A stretch of 64,000 bases of DNA from Gracilaria domingensis (taxonomy: Eukaryota > Rhodophyta > Florideophyceae > Gracilariales > Gracilariaceae), in the NCBI GenBank assembly GCA_022539475.1, contig VCMS01000107.1, positions 123,939 through 187,938 on the forward strand, written 5' to 3'. How positions within the stretch are numbered: position 1 is the stretch's first letter; every line of letters begins with the position of its first letter. The notes under the pieces are model-generated. The model saw only the letters and a list, made by a program, of their open reading frames with translations. It was not told the origin of the DNA and searched no databases. Positions 39,057 to 51,551 of the stretch are shown piece by piece. The position numbers were made by a program, and so were the translations under genes.

Positions 39057-41640
39057 GACCCTCCTCCTAGATTGCGCGACGTCCACGACGCGGCAAAGTC
39101 ACCTAACCATACGATTTGCTGCAACTACAGCGGCGGTATGATCGATGCATCCGGTTGGCGAGTCCTTCATTGGCTTATCCGAAACGGGCTTTACTGACCA
39201 AAAAGTATTCGGAAGCTTACAGAGTTTCGTTCCGAACGGTTGAAACGCGAAATAAGTAAAGCGGGGCACCTCAGTTCCGAACCGGAAAGGCGAGGCGAGA
39301 AGCAGCCGACGTCTGCCGGCGCTGTTCCTGTCACCGATTGGAATATTGCTTCTCTAATGCTAGAAAAGAGTCCGTAGTGGGTTCAATGCGGAGCTTGAAT
39401 GATCCCGAACGGTGACATTGAATCCCAATAGACCGAGTGAAGCGGACGGATCACTCCAATTAGCGATACTCAAAGTTAGTTCAGTTATTGAGTTCTTGCG
39501 TAAGTTAACCCGAAAATAAATCGTCTTTCGTGCACTTCACCCGTGCGGATGCTTCGCGTACCACCGTTCCGTGAACTGATCATGCTATATTGCTCGCCAT
39601 TGCACAGTATAGATCCATATGTGAAAAATCGTCCGTCGCGGCAACACATCCTGGTTGCAGGCATGTCACAACCCGATCGGGAAGGGCCAAAGGTGCTTTC
39701 CACACCGCCTTTTGCGTCCCCGGCGATGCGCAGATCAGTTGCTCAGAAGTACCCGAACGGGTCACTACTGATGCCCAAAGTACCTCCTGGCGGTGCTTGA
39801 TGAGCCTCAGAACTGTCTTCGGAGCAACAATTGCCCGTAGTTGAAGCACTAAGTACATGCCTCCGAACGGTGCTTGCTACACTGCAGATCCGCCCCGGTA
39901 TGTTTGACGAAACAGCATTGAAGTTAGATCCTTGTACCATAGCCACCGTTCGGAACTTCGTCAAAACACATGGTAGCAGGTGCTCCCGTCACGTATCCTG
40001 ATGGAAAGCGAACGCTGCGAACACTCTGGGAGCGTCCAACAATACGGCGTAATGACCTCCCGGTAGACATTGATACCGTTCGGACAGAGCGCTGCCATCG
40101 CCTCTCTTACTTCACCAACAACTGGACTGATCACCGTTTGGAAAGGTTGTGCCCAGTTTGCTTCCGTGTACACTTCGTTTCGGTAAGGCCGGGCTCGCTA
40201 AAGCACCTCTCCAGGGACGCTCCAGCGCGGTACAGGACGTCTCAAACCCATCGGAAATGGTCATCGCGCGGCATTGCGCCAGTGCTGTAGAAGGTGCGCG
40301 ACAAGACTGCATACTGGCGGTACACGCGTCAAGCACGCGCGGTGTCATTCTGGCAGCGTGCAAGCGGCGGCGCGAGTGGCGCTGAAAAAATTACGAATTA
40401 ATCCCGGCCGGAGTGCATGCGTGCGGCGGGCGCTTCGGTAACCGATTTGGTACACAGTACTGCACGTAGTGGCATGCGCGTGCACTCCAAAAATTCACAA
40501 AGTATTTTGACCGTGCGCGGAGTGCAAATCGGCCATTTTCAGCGCCTGAAACACCACCGTTTCGGAGACACAGACCAGACAATGAATCGGCGTTTCTGAC
40601 CCCGTACGAGCAGGCAATTTCCGCGACGGATTTTTTGATTTGCCTTGCGAGTAATCGTGCGGCGCGCCGGCGCTCCGGCGCCGTATACGCTGGTTGAGGT
40701 CATGCAGTGCGGCTCTCTGGCGCTGCGCTGTACTCGCTGTACATGCTCGCACTGGCGTCTGTGTCGCGCTGTCTGTCCCGCGCGGTACTTGAATCTTTCA
40801 GTTGAGCTTCTCCGGTGTAGCACGTCCGCCGCGGTTACCGTGCGCGCGGTGTCGATAGACTCGGCAGCGCGTACGTGCAACGTACAATAGAGATACGCTA
40901 AACCGTTCGGTGTGGGTTTGGCGATTTTGTAGAGGCCAAGGCGCAGTCCCGCGGCGTGTCTAAGGCCGCTGAGAGTATGAAGCCTGGAAAGGGCGGGGCG
41001 GAGCCACGCCCGTTCTCCGTTCGGTAAACATCTTCTAAGCCACAACGGGAGCTATGAGATACCTTCGGAGTTGCGCAAACGATAGCGGCAAGCAGAGGAG
41101 CCTTCGAGGGGAGCACTAAATACCGATCGGAGTACGGAGCCCTCCGAGGGCCGGGGGAGATTATGCCCGATTTCCGTGCGGTGTAGGAGCCAATATAGAC
41201 GGTCCGTGCGGGAGCTTGAGCCGAGAACTAACCGTTCCCATTCGGAGTTCTCGTATACCGTAGCAGAAATACCACTCGTGCGTAATTTAGTGTAGGTATT
41301 GTGTCAATTCTGTTAGTGGATTAGCAGTTAGAGTAGACACTCTTCGTGCATTGGACCATTCGGAAACCGGTCGGAGTCACTGAAGGGAAAAATGGGAGTG
41401 ATCCCCCCCTCCTAGATTAAGACGACTCCGCTCGGCTTACGCGCTTCCAGTAGCGCGCGAGAAAGTGCTGCGGGATGTTCTCCGGGGGTTCTCAGGACTC
41501 ACCTGCAGCACCATATCCGTACCACCGTACAAGGTAAACCATTCCGTGCGGAGGGTCATCAGAGACTCCGTGAGCCATGATCTTTTCCACCACTCCGGTG
41601 GTGTCCGCTTGGTCCGCCGCAGACGCAAACGGTTCAGTTA
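39057..41640. other. 2.6-kb noncoding region of the gypsy element
   Basis: Between the integrase end and the 3' LTR. Open frames here (for example 40539-41045 minus) do not look protein-like. It contains many copies of the 8-mer CCGNNCGG (for instance 39902 to 39969 and 40861 to 41170). Confidence 0.6.
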
Positions 41641-41695
41641 GATTGTTAGTAGCTTCTGAAACGGATTCCTCAGTAACAGGGCCTTCCCGGTCGGG

Positions 41696-43393
41696 TTATA
41701 CGCTGCGCTGCCGTTCAACTGCCACCGGTCGTGACCGATTTTGAGCAGGAGCGCGTGTGACGCGGTCAATGCTGACAGTATCGTGTATACCGTCAACATC
41801 GATTGTGACAGTAGATTCCGTTTCGGAGACGACCTTGTAGGGTCCCGTCGTCTTCGGCAACAGCTTCCGCGACATGCGGTCATGTTCCACCAGAACACCA
41901 CCGGTCGGAGTGGTCTTCCGGCGATCAAGGAACACCTCTTCTCCGGCAGTGAAGCGTGGAGTTGCCCGTACAGATTTGTCGAAGTCCTTCGTATACCGGC
42001 GTGGTGCGTTCGTCAGACGGTTCCGCGCGGATTGAAGCGTAGCTTTCAGGAGGCCTAGGGTGTAACGCTTCATCTGAGCCGGCGTAGGTTGTGTTGGCGT
42101 AGCAGGATCCGTGGCGGAGCTCGGCTCATCAAGGACAACGTTCGGCGGAACACGGGTTAACACCAAATCGAATGGTGTGGTGCCCGTGCTTCGGTGAACT
42201 TGTAGATTGTATCCGTACGTAAGTGGCTGTACGTATGCGTGCCAGTTCGACTGATGATCGGCAACGTAGTGTCGCAAGCGCTGTACCAGCGTACGATTGA
42301 GCCGTTCGGCCTGGCAATTGGTCTGAGTGTGGTATGCCGTTGTGGTGACGTGTTTCGTACCCAGCGAGCGACAAAGTTCCTCGAAGAACTTCGCGACGAA
42401 TTGAGGTCCGTTATCGGTGAGTAAGTAGTTAGAGATCCCGTACGGATAGACCCAGTTCTCTAGATATGTTTTGACTACAATTGGAGCAGTGGTAGACCGT
42501 AGCGGGATAGCTCTGCAGAGCTTCGTGAACCGGTCGGTGATCACCAAGATGTACTCCGCCCCGTTCACGGACTTCGTAAAAGGAGCGACAATGTCCATAG
42601 CCACGAACTCGAGTGGGCTCGTTGCGGGAAAGAGCTTCAGCCGTTTCTGAAAACGGTGTTGTGTGCCGCGGATGGCTGCCCACGAGCGGCAATCCCAAAC
42701 GGTTTGGTATACATCATTGACCATCTGCGGCCAGTAAAAGTCTCTGCGGAGAGTGTTGTACATACGAGTTCCGCCCCGGTGTCCTTCCAAGCGCGGGTAG
42801 TGCGATAGATAGAGCACGCGCGGAACAAGGGAGCGAGGCACTACCTTCTGTAGTGCTCCGTCCAAGGGCGAACGGCGAATGAGGACTCCGTGGCGGTTAA
42901 CGTGAAAGAGGGTAATGCCGTTACCCACGTCCTTCCGTACGGATTTGCAGTACTCATCGTCGGCCTGAGTTCGAATGAGGTCTTCTAGGGTGACCGGTCG
43001 GACTTCAGTTTCCTCTTCCACGATAGCCATGACTTCAGGGCACCCGATCAGTGCGTTCTCGTCGCACCAGTCAACTGCGACATTCTCAATGACTTCGCCG
43101 TTGACAATGACATCCACTATGAGGTCTCCATCATCTTCCGTTTGGTCTGTTAACAACAGACAAGGGATCTCCTCGTCAAGAGGAGTGTCGTCTTCACCGT
43201 CCGTTTGGATTCGTGAGAACGCATCAGGGGCCCAGTGTTTAATGCCCGGTCGGTGTACGATATCAAAGTCGTACTCCATAAGACGAAGTCGCCATCGAGC
43301 GAGCCGTCCGGAGGCATCCGCCAGATTGAGTATCCACTTCAGCGCGTGGTGATCCGTCCGGAGGGTAAACCCCCAGGCGGAACTATCTGTCAT
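41696..43393 (-). pseudogene. Gypsy RNase H end and integrase
   Basis: The first residues after the MITE give FTLRTDHHALKW and HRPGIKHWAPDAFSR, the end of RNase H. Integrase follows: the HHCC finger has HYPRLEGHRGG, but the last cysteine is lost (DCRSWAAIRG where DCRSC is expected). The core DDE is AMDIVAPF, LLTDNGPQF and QAERLNRT; the C-terminal GPY module is TGPYKVVSE. The frame is otherwise open for 565 codons. No chromodomain is evident. Confidence 0.88.
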
Positions 43394-43616
43394 TAGCTTT
43401 TCACTTCGATTCCTATATGTGCCAATTTTTCTTATTACTCCAATATCTTTTCAATGGCAATTACATGTTAAATTTTTTGGCTTGCCATCTCTCAATAGAA
43501 ATTCAATATGTTACCGTTTTCTTCAATTAACAGAGTTTCTAAAGGATTCTTCTTGGAGCGTGAATGAAATCTTAATGACAGAAGCACTCCAGTATTTCCG
43601 CCTGGGACCTTCCCAT
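43372..43616. mobile_element. 245-bp MITE inserted in gypsy RNase H
   Basis: Inverted ends CCCAGGCGGAA (43372-43382) and TTCCGCCTGGG (43606-43616), with a longer imperfect repeat inward (CTGTCATTA). 3-bp target duplication ACC (43369-43371, 43617-43619). The interior is AT-rich, unlike the host. Excision restores YLEMGRFTLRTDHHALKW in frame. Confidence 0.9.
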
Positions 43617-43967
43617 CTCTAGATACGGGCGGAGGTGCAATATTGCCCATACTACCGCGAGGCATTCCCGTTCGGTTGTGGAATAAGCCCGTTCGGCTTT
43701 TGTCAAAGAGCGACTCCAGTATCCGATAGGGAGAAGATCACCGTCCGGTTACTTCTGTAACAAGACGCACCCGACTTGTTTGTCACAGGCGTCAGTGTCC
43801 AGAACGTATGGCATATTCTGACGTGAAATGGCCCGGATGAGAGGCCGTATTAACCGTTGACGGAGCTCGCCAAATGCTTCATATTCCGTATCATTCAGTG
43901 TCTCGAAGTTGACCGGTTGGCCTTTCTCGAGTTTGCGGTTCAGAAGAGCCGCAATTCGGGCAAAGTT

Positions 43968-44693
43968 CTACACGAAGTGTCGGAAGACGTTGCAGAGTCC
44001 CAAGGACGACCGGAGCTCCGTCTGGTTGGTGGGTGGTTTAGCCGCTCGGATAGCATCTGGAGTCTTCGTAGAGACCTGTAGCTTTCCTGGACGGATAACG
44101 TGGCCCAAGTAATCCACAGAACCACTAAAGAAGTAGCACTTATCCAGACGTAGAGTTATTCCAGCCGATCGGAGGAGTGATAAGATAGTCCGAACATGGT
44201 TGTAATGTTCAGCAACCGTGCGGGAGTAGATTATGACGTCGTCGAGATAGACCAGCGCGTGCTGCCATTTCACACGAGACAGTATGATATCCAGCGCTCT
44301 CTGGAAGGTAGCTGGTGCGCTGTTCAATCCGAACGGCATTCAAGTATACCGATACAGTCCCATGTGGGAAGTAAACGTGGTCTTATCCCGGCCGGCTTCA
44401 TCCACTTCGGTCTGCCAATATCCGCTGTTGGCGTCCAGGGTGGAGAATATCTTCATCTCCCCGAGTGAATCGATACACTTGTCCATTCTCGATAATGGGT
44501 AGGTGTCCCGAACGATAACAGCGTTAGGACGGCGGTAGTCTACACAAAAGCGCAGATTGCCGTCCTTCTTCTGATCGAACACGACCGGGCTCGCCCACTC
44601 GGCCGATGAAGGCCGGATAACACCCATCTCTAGCTGCTTGCTGACCTCCTTGCGTACAAGTTCCCGACGCGCAGGACCCGCTCGGTATGGCAT
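43968..44693 (-). pseudogene. Gypsy reverse transcriptase
   Basis: RT motifs: VIRPSSAEWASPVVFDQKKD, RFCVDYRRPNAV, FSTLDANSGYWQ, MPFGLNSAPATFQRAL and the catalytic VYLDDVIIYS. A TGA at 44340-44342 replaces the Arg before MPFGL. The connection and the RNase H start run to about 43620 in other frames ([16 protein letters not shown]). Confidence 0.88.
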
Positions 44694-44944
44694 CTGGTAG
44701 AAGGGGTTTCGTACCAGGTTCCAATTGGATCCGGTGCTTCGCGGCAGCGATACGCACTACGTGGCCGTCCCACATGTCCCGAAAAGGTCTGAGTAGCTCG
44801 ATAACATTATCCCGCTCGGAGGCAAACTCAGAGGACAACTGTACCTTAGAGATCCGGTCATCTTCCGGGTCCGAAGGTGGCTCCTGCCCGTTTGGTTTAT
44901 CCGTGTCCGTATCGGAAAGAGACTCGGACTTGGGGCCCCCCTCC

Positions 44945-45688
44945 TTAGTTTCGTCGCTTCCGAGACGAAAATTGCGGGATTATCAGAGCGATAGGAAACG
45001 GTAGGGCTAGACCAACGATTGTGCCTTTGTGAAGGCGTACCGAACGGTCGGAAAAGTTAGCCACCTGAACATAGAAAGGGATATCCGGTCGGAGTTCCAT
45101 TACACCGTTAGCAAGAAGAGTGAGCTCTTCTATATGAGCCGTACGGTGATGTCCTTGAATAAACATCAGACCAGCGGCCTTAGTAGTTACCAGAACGTGA
45201 GATTCCGACATCGGAGGTATCGTAACCTGGCGAGCAACGCGAATCTTATTTGACGGCGTCGTCCGGTCCGTAGTAGGAAAAGGGTTCTCAAGGTGTCCGG
45301 GCGGAGATATGCTTCGTCCGGACGCGGATTGAATAGGCACGGGATGTGAGTGCCGTAGCATGACAGTCCGTTTCGGAGGTAGAATTGCCAAAACATATCT
45401 GTCGATAAACGAGGTACCGAGAAGGCAGCTGTCCGCAAGGTTGCTGCCTAACAAGAACGGTACCCGTACGTGCAGAGCTGCAATTCGTACCAGAAGAGGT
45501 ACAACACCGAGAATGTCCATCCGATTACGGGAAGCATCCGTAATGTTCTTGACATTTCTTGGTTGTAGATGTGTCTTCCCGTGAGATGGAAGGTGCCGCT
45601 CATGGATGAGATTTGGGCCGGGGCCAGTGTCGAGAACTCCCGTAAGTGGATACATTACCGATCGGGAAAAGCCGACAGAGAAATTCAC
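44945..45688 (-). pseudogene. Gypsy aspartic protease region
   Basis: Retropepsin-like: GVLDTGPGPNLIHE (catalytic DTG), LLGSNLADSCLLGTSFID (ψ-loop). The residues after DTG match the DTGAGPN pattern of gypsy elements, with Pro in place of Ala. The frame differs from that of RT. Confidence 0.78.
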
Positions 45689-46052
45689 TTTATAATGGAC
45701 ACACTGCTCATCAAAATAACTGGCGTGGCCGACTCATACTCATCCAAAGCGTGTAAAAGCGACTGCTCGTCCGGATCGGAGGCAGGATCCGTACAGTCTA
45801 CTTTGGTGAGGCGCTTTGGCTCTGGAGGACGGTGCGCCTCTACGCGTCCTCCTTTCCGTTTTCCTGCTCCACTGCTGCGTTCTCCTCGACAACCATGACC
45901 GGTTGGGGAGCACCAGAGCGTCCCACAGGAGCAGCGCGGACAGGCGTGGCCGAACGTACACCACTGGAAATCCGAGCGGAGCCGTCACGGTTGTAGTACC
46001 CTTCCTCTCGGCGGAGATGGTAGTTCTTCTCCCGTGCGGCAAGAAGAGCCTC

Positions 46053-48083
46053 TCAAACACCGGGAGGGATCATCTTGCAATGATCCGGTTCTCTGGAAAG
46101 GCAGATCCGACATGGGCGATCCATCAGCCATCCTTGAGCCTGCGCTGGGTGCGCAGCCCTTTGAGGCGTAATTGCAGTCGCCGTGCGGTAAGAGTCCGAC
46201 CGGGAATAATTCGAAGGTGACGACGGCGTCGTTGGCACCGACGAAGTGGAGCTACGTTGCTCGAATGCCAGCACTGCTTCGCAATCGTCCGAGTCGACGG
46301 CAAAAGATTCCGTTTCGGTGCTTTGCAAGCTCAAGATCTTCCTTCCCGTGAAGCGGTTTGTTGCTGCCTAAGTTCCAGACGGACGCAGCGTTGGCGTGTG
46401 AACCCGAACGGATTGACGTTTCGCCGAACGGTGCGTGTCGCCATATGACTCGGCATACCTCGCGAGCGCATCGTAGCCCATAGACGGATGCGTCGTGAGG
46501 GGGTTACGCACCTTCGTCCGTATGGAAGGCAGTAAACCCTCCACAAATAGGGACTTCAATCTCCGATCGGAGAAGACATTGTCACAGCGAAGGGCCTTCG
46601 TCCACAGTTTCTGAGAGTATTCCGTCTCGGACATCCCAGAAGACTGGCGGTAGAGAGTGACATCCGCATAGGCGTCAGCACTGACTTCATCCGTAGCGTA
46701 CGTAGTCAACAAAAAGTTGACGACCTCCGAGTACGCACGGAGCATCTCACCCCGACGTACATCAAAGGCCCCCGTTTCTCCCAGGAGCCTGGACTGGATC
46801 AAAGCATGAGCCGGTCCGGTCAGGTAGAATTGGAAGCACCAGAGTGCTGCTCCCTCGGGCAGTCCGTTGTGGTTGCAAGCGGTCTTGAACTGTTGCAGAA
46901 AGTTCAGGACTGATATAAAATCCGCCCCAGAGAAGAAATGCCCCTTCACCTGGACATTCAACTTCTTCTGGTAGCGCCCAATCTTGCGCGCTACCCTCGT
47001 ATTATATCGGTGACGGCGGCTGTTCAACCGATACGTACGGTAGTCCACCACTTTGGTGAACAGTTCGTTCAGCGGTCTGATGCGCCTGGGCGCTGCCTTC
47101 TTCGAACGGGAACGATGCCGAGCGGAGCGGCCTTTGCGATCAGAACGGTACAAGTCCTCGTCACTGTCAGTTCTGGAAATGGCATCAGAACTATCCGACC
47201 AGTCAGAATCAGTATCCGAATCGGAAGAGCGTCGTTTCTGTCTACGACGACGTCAGTTCTTCCGCGCGCGGGGGTGATCTGAACCGGAGGAGTCATCAGC
47301 CCTACGGCCCTTCTTCCGGCGGTCTCTTCTCTCGTCTTCAGAAGAGTCTTCTGAATCTCCGTTCGGGTCATCTCGATGAGAAATCACCGGGAGGACAGGA
47401 GCCATGGGGGCACTCTGCTGGCCCTCTTCTAGGTCCGGCTCATTGTTCCGCTCTGCGGGTGGGTAGCCAGCGGCTAAGTCCGGTCGGCCAAGTAAAGACT
47501 TGGAAAGGGGTGGCAACGTTGCCGTTGCCGTGTACACCGCCTGTCGGTCTTCCTGTTCACCTTCACCAAATCCGATGGGTATCAACTGTTGTATAATCGC
47601 CTCGGCAGTCTCGCGGACTGTTGGGGTGATTACTTCGGTCAACAACTCCGGAAGGCGTTCATGAAGATAACGCTCAACGCGAACGGAAACACGATCTTCA
47701 ATCTCGTTCTTCAGCTTGTAATGCCAGTAAGGCTCAAGCTGCTTCCACAGTTCTGGAAGCGTCTTCGGCGTACGTTCCCAAGTGTTCTGTCCGGTCTGAG
47801 CAGAGAGTTGCGGAAGCGACTCTGCCCCGTCCAAACTCACTGGGGCTTCATTATTCCGGTCGGAAGAAGCGGCGGCGGCCCTGGAGGGCCTTGAGGACTT
47901 ACGCAAAAGTACCTCACGGTTCTCCAGGCGGGAGTCGGGGGCAGGTGCAGTGCCACGGGCCTTTCGGCGCCCAACCGCAGCGGTGTCCGAAGCGGTCTGC
48001 GGTGGAGGCTCGGCGGATTGAGCCAGTTCTTTTTCGACATCAACATTTATGGACGGTCCCACATTTGCGTTACGTGCATTCAT
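46053..48083 (-). pseudogene. Gypsy gag with zinc-knuckle remnant
   Basis: One frame from the Met at 48083, interrupted by TGA codons at 47253 and 46368. It has an acidic/basic N-terminal region, a capsid-like core (FSGADFISVLNFLQQF, LTGPAHALIQSRL) and, near the end, CRICLSREPDHC, a degenerate knuckle. Upstream stop-free length and order fit gypsy gag. Confidence 0.78.
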
Positions 48084-48158
48084 TACGAGATATCTTCTTC
48101 AGATCTATTGGTAGTCCGTACGGAACACATGAATCCCACTTCTAAGTCAGGAGACAAA

Positions 48159-48739
48159 TTTGAGATAGCGCCGTCAGGCGAAAGAGTCCTAGAGGCGCCA
48201 TCCGAGTAAGTTCGTAAGCGTGGCGTAAAGTCCCGTGATCCGGTCGGGTATAAGTGTAACGCGTGGAAACGAACGCCAGCACCGGGCGGTTGTAGGGAGA
48301 CTGGGCGGTTGGGAGCGTCAGGCGCGGTCGAGATACGCGCGTTGAGTCCGAACGGCTTGCAAACCTAGTAATTGTCCCGCACGGTATAGTATCGCAGGTC
48401 TGCTTTAGCAAACTAGTAGTTTTGGACGGTGGTGCTTACCCTTTACTAGTTGGGTGTACGGGAGGAGCGGAGGTGCATAAGTAGGACCTCGACACTGGAA
48501 CTCACCGCGTACAGTCCGAATCGGCACCCTGCCCACGTTGCGAAAATATCCAGAGGTGGAGCGAGTGCCATCTATCTACAACTATGCTACGTGTAGTTCC
48601 TATCATACAAATCTGCACGGCGTGCCATCTCCGCACATGTGGGACACCTCGCATGTCCTGCCAGCCTCTGAAACACCCCTTTTTACCTGTCACACCTATC
48701 GGTTCAACCACACCACAGCGCTGACCTCACTATACTACA
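48159..48739 (-). repeat. Gypsy LTR (5' LTR in element orientation)
   Basis: Mate of 38476-39056; its first two bases are mutated to TT. Ends ACTATACTACA, followed by the target copy GTAGA. Confidence 0.9.
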
Positions 48740-48744
48740 GTAGA

Positions 48745-49743
48745 CGCGGCCGGGGACGTGGTCGCTATGGCGGATATAGCAACCGAAGTCTCCGCACGGC
48801 AATTGAGGACCTCACCAAGAAAATCGAGGATATCAAGCCCGCAAAGCCACGACGAGGCCGCAGCAGCTCGTCGGTCAAACAGGCCGACCCCAGCACTGAG
48901 GCTGTAGCCGCTGAGATCCTACAAGGTATGCGCGCTCTCGATCAACCCACTGCAGAAGACTCTGGGGAGACACTACAGTATACGTACACTTTGGACTCAG
49001 CCGCACATCTCACGATTATCTCCCACTCCACGCCAGACGCAACTAGCCTCGCCAATCCCATCCTCACAAACACTGCATCCACACACTCCCTTGAGACCCA
49101 CAAGCGCGGGACTCTTCGTCTGATTAGTGACATAGCCCATGAGATCATACTCTCTACGCTCATCAACCGCAACGTTTAAGGAAATCTCCTGTCCGTACAC
49201 GCCATTACCAAGAAATTCCGGCCTGTGGTCTTTACCCCACGCACAGCGTACATACTAAGTCGCAACATCCCCATTAAACTTTTGGGCACTGCATCATGGC
49301 ACAATAATTGTTACACGCTTAACATACACCCGCCAACCACAACAGCCAACCAAACCCGATTCGAAACTACCACAACACACATTACAAAGACTACACCACC
49401 CTCAACCCTTCTACTTACATCGGGGACTTTATCTCGCCCACGCCGCACAATCACCAACCCATGGCTCCCTCGCAAACAAACGTTTCGACCGCAGCCCCTC
49501 GCTCTCACCCCGCACGACTCCTCAAAGTCACATCCTGGGGACCGTGCCCTGCACCATTGGCACTTGATCTACAATCATGCACCACCCTCCAAACTTGCGA
49601 CACTCGCATATCTGAACATCATCCCAGACAAGTCCATGCGTCACGTTAGCCAACGCTCAATTTCATGCAGCGGAAGTCAGCAAGGGCGCTTGAGACGCAG
49701 GCCAATCCCAAAATGTCCCATTACTACGAGCGGGGGAAAGTGA
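48745..49743 (+). pseudogene. Copia gag tail, protease and GAG-pre-integrase
   Basis: RGRGRGRYGGY tail, then the protease site YTLDSAAHLT (DSA where DSG/DTG is usual), then a TAA at 49177-49179 where the frame simply continues (GNLLSVHAITKKFRPVVF). HHWHLIYNHAPPSKL is the histidine half of the HHCC finger; the cysteine half (CSGSQQGRL) is damaged. Confidence 0.78.
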
Positions 49744-50153
49744 TTACATCCGATATCTGCGGACCAATGCCGCAAGCCTCAACACACCAGAACAAATACT
49801 TCAGGACGTTCATAGAACTATACAGCCGGTATCTCCTCCTTCACTTCAGCCGTACACGACAGGGCCTCTCGCAGATACTCTCCTTCATCCTGCGCTTCTT
49901 TCGAAACGCTGGCGGCACCTCACCGACAATATTCCTATCCGACAACACCAAGGAATATCTCAGCCGAGCTGTACGACACGTACTGTTACAAAACGGCACA
50001 ATACACCAGATCTCCGCATCGTACACCCCGCAGCACAACGCAGTTGCCGAAAGAATTAACCAAACTCTCTGCTCAGTGGCCAGAGCCAACCTTCTTCATA
50101 GCCGCCTCGGTGATGAATACTGGGAAGACGCCGTTCGTGACGTGGCATTCTAA
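49665..50153 (+). pseudogene. Copia integrase core
   Basis: DDE residues in TSDICGPMP, FLSDNTKEYLS and NAVAERINQTL. Frameshifted relative to the upstream part and ending at a TAA after RDVAF. Confidence 0.82.
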
Positions 50154-50249
50154 TACAACCTCACACCTCACTCCTTCACAGGCCGCACACCATACCAGTC
50201 TCTTTTCGGATCACCCCCAAGACCTTCCGCAACCCACGCGTTTGGCCAG

Positions 50250-51545
50250 ATGGATTACGCCTTCCTCCCAACCGCCCAAACCACACAGTCTGAACTGGAC
50301 AGCCGCGGAGTGCCCTGCAGATACATTTACGGCATTACACCAAAGAACATCATTGTTCTCATCCTCGGAACCGGAAAATATCTCAAAGTCCCTGTCGCCA
50401 ACTTCCACCCATATCATCGGAACCACGACCCAGTGGCGTCTCAATCACAGATATTTAAGAACCACATACCACATCCCACACCAACTTCACTGACAACAAC
50501 GACCCCGGCACGCGCAAGCCGAAAGCAGGCTGCAAAGTACCCAGACGCGGAAGCATGGGCGGACGCCCACAACCAAGAATTAGCCAAACTCGACTCCCTT
50601 CGTGCCATCAAGTGGCTTCCGAAGTCTAAACTCCCCAAGCGGCTCATACCACTTACCATGACCTATAAATACAAACAAAACCCACAAGGCGGTGTCGTCG
50701 GCCGCAAAGCCCGATGTTCCGTCCGTGGAGATAGGATGATTCCATTCAAAGACTTTGATCCGGAACAAACAGCAGCTCATCTCTCCCAGAAAGCAACAGT
50801 GCGCCTCATCTGTGCACTCACAGCACAGAACCACCTCAAGATGGAGCACTTCGACATCACCTCTGCCTTCACGGATGAACGACACCAACACAGTAATCCA
50901 GTATATGTCAAGCAATACCCCAATTTCGACGGAACTTACGCCCAAGCCGAACCCGGCGGCCAACTCATCCTCGATCTGTATGGTACGCGACCAGGTGGCA
51001 AATACGTCCTAGAACAGGCGTGGAAATACTTAGTCTCCTTAGCTTTTGAACAGTCCGAAGATGATCCAGCGCTCTTCATCTCACGGGAGAGTCCAACCCA
51101 TTACACCATTGTCTGCCTCAATATCGACGACTTCATCATACCCGCCACACACCGCGAACGAATTGACCTATTATACTCCCAGCTCCAACGAGAATATGAT
51201 ATCAAACGCCTCGGAACCCCAACGCAATACCTTGGTTGGCAGATCACGCACGGACCCAACCGGGCCATCACCATATCCCAGCCCCAGACAGTCCAGAAGG
51301 TACTTACATTGCTCGGATTAGAGAAAGCAAATGCCAAACGCACACCCTACACTTCCGGACTAGGGTACCACGCTCCAGACGCGTCAGACAAACCGTCGCG
51401 TCAACCACATAGACTGTATGCACAAGTCGTCGGCTCTCTTCGCTGGCTTGCCGACTGCACACGCCTCGACATTGCGTTCATAACATCAAAACTTGCCCTC
51501 GCTCTCTCTAACCCCACCGAGCGGCGCGGGACTGGAAACACGTGA
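50250..51545 (+). pseudogene. Copia reverse transcriptase
   Basis: RVT_2-type RT: EAWADAHNQELAKLDSL, YKYKQNPQGGVVGRKAR, HFDITSAFTDER, LEQAWKYLVSLAFEQSEDDP and the active-site variant LNIDDFI (usually YVDD), then YLGWQI. Followed by VVGSLRWLADCTRLDIAF leading into RNase H. Open over 431 codons. Confidence 0.86.
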
Positions 51546-51551
51546 AGTCCG

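Larger units (their letters stand above)
38476..48739 (-). mobile_element. Ty3/gypsy LTR retrotransposon inserted in copia gag
   Basis: 10.26 kb, coding on the minus strand, with 581-bp LTRs at 38476-39056 and 48159-48739. Target duplication GTAAA (38471-38475) / GTAGA (48740-48744), one mismatch. Deleting the element leaves the copia Arg-rich gag tail in frame. Order: gag, protease, RT, RNase H, integrase, then a long noncoding region. Several stops and a MITE insertion inactivate it. Confidence 0.92.

Noticed and set aside
40539..41045. 168-codon minus-strand frame in the gypsy noncoding region
   Set aside because: Arg/Ala/His-rich, no motifs, no start context; probably chance in GC-rich DNA. 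An accessory gene is not excluded.
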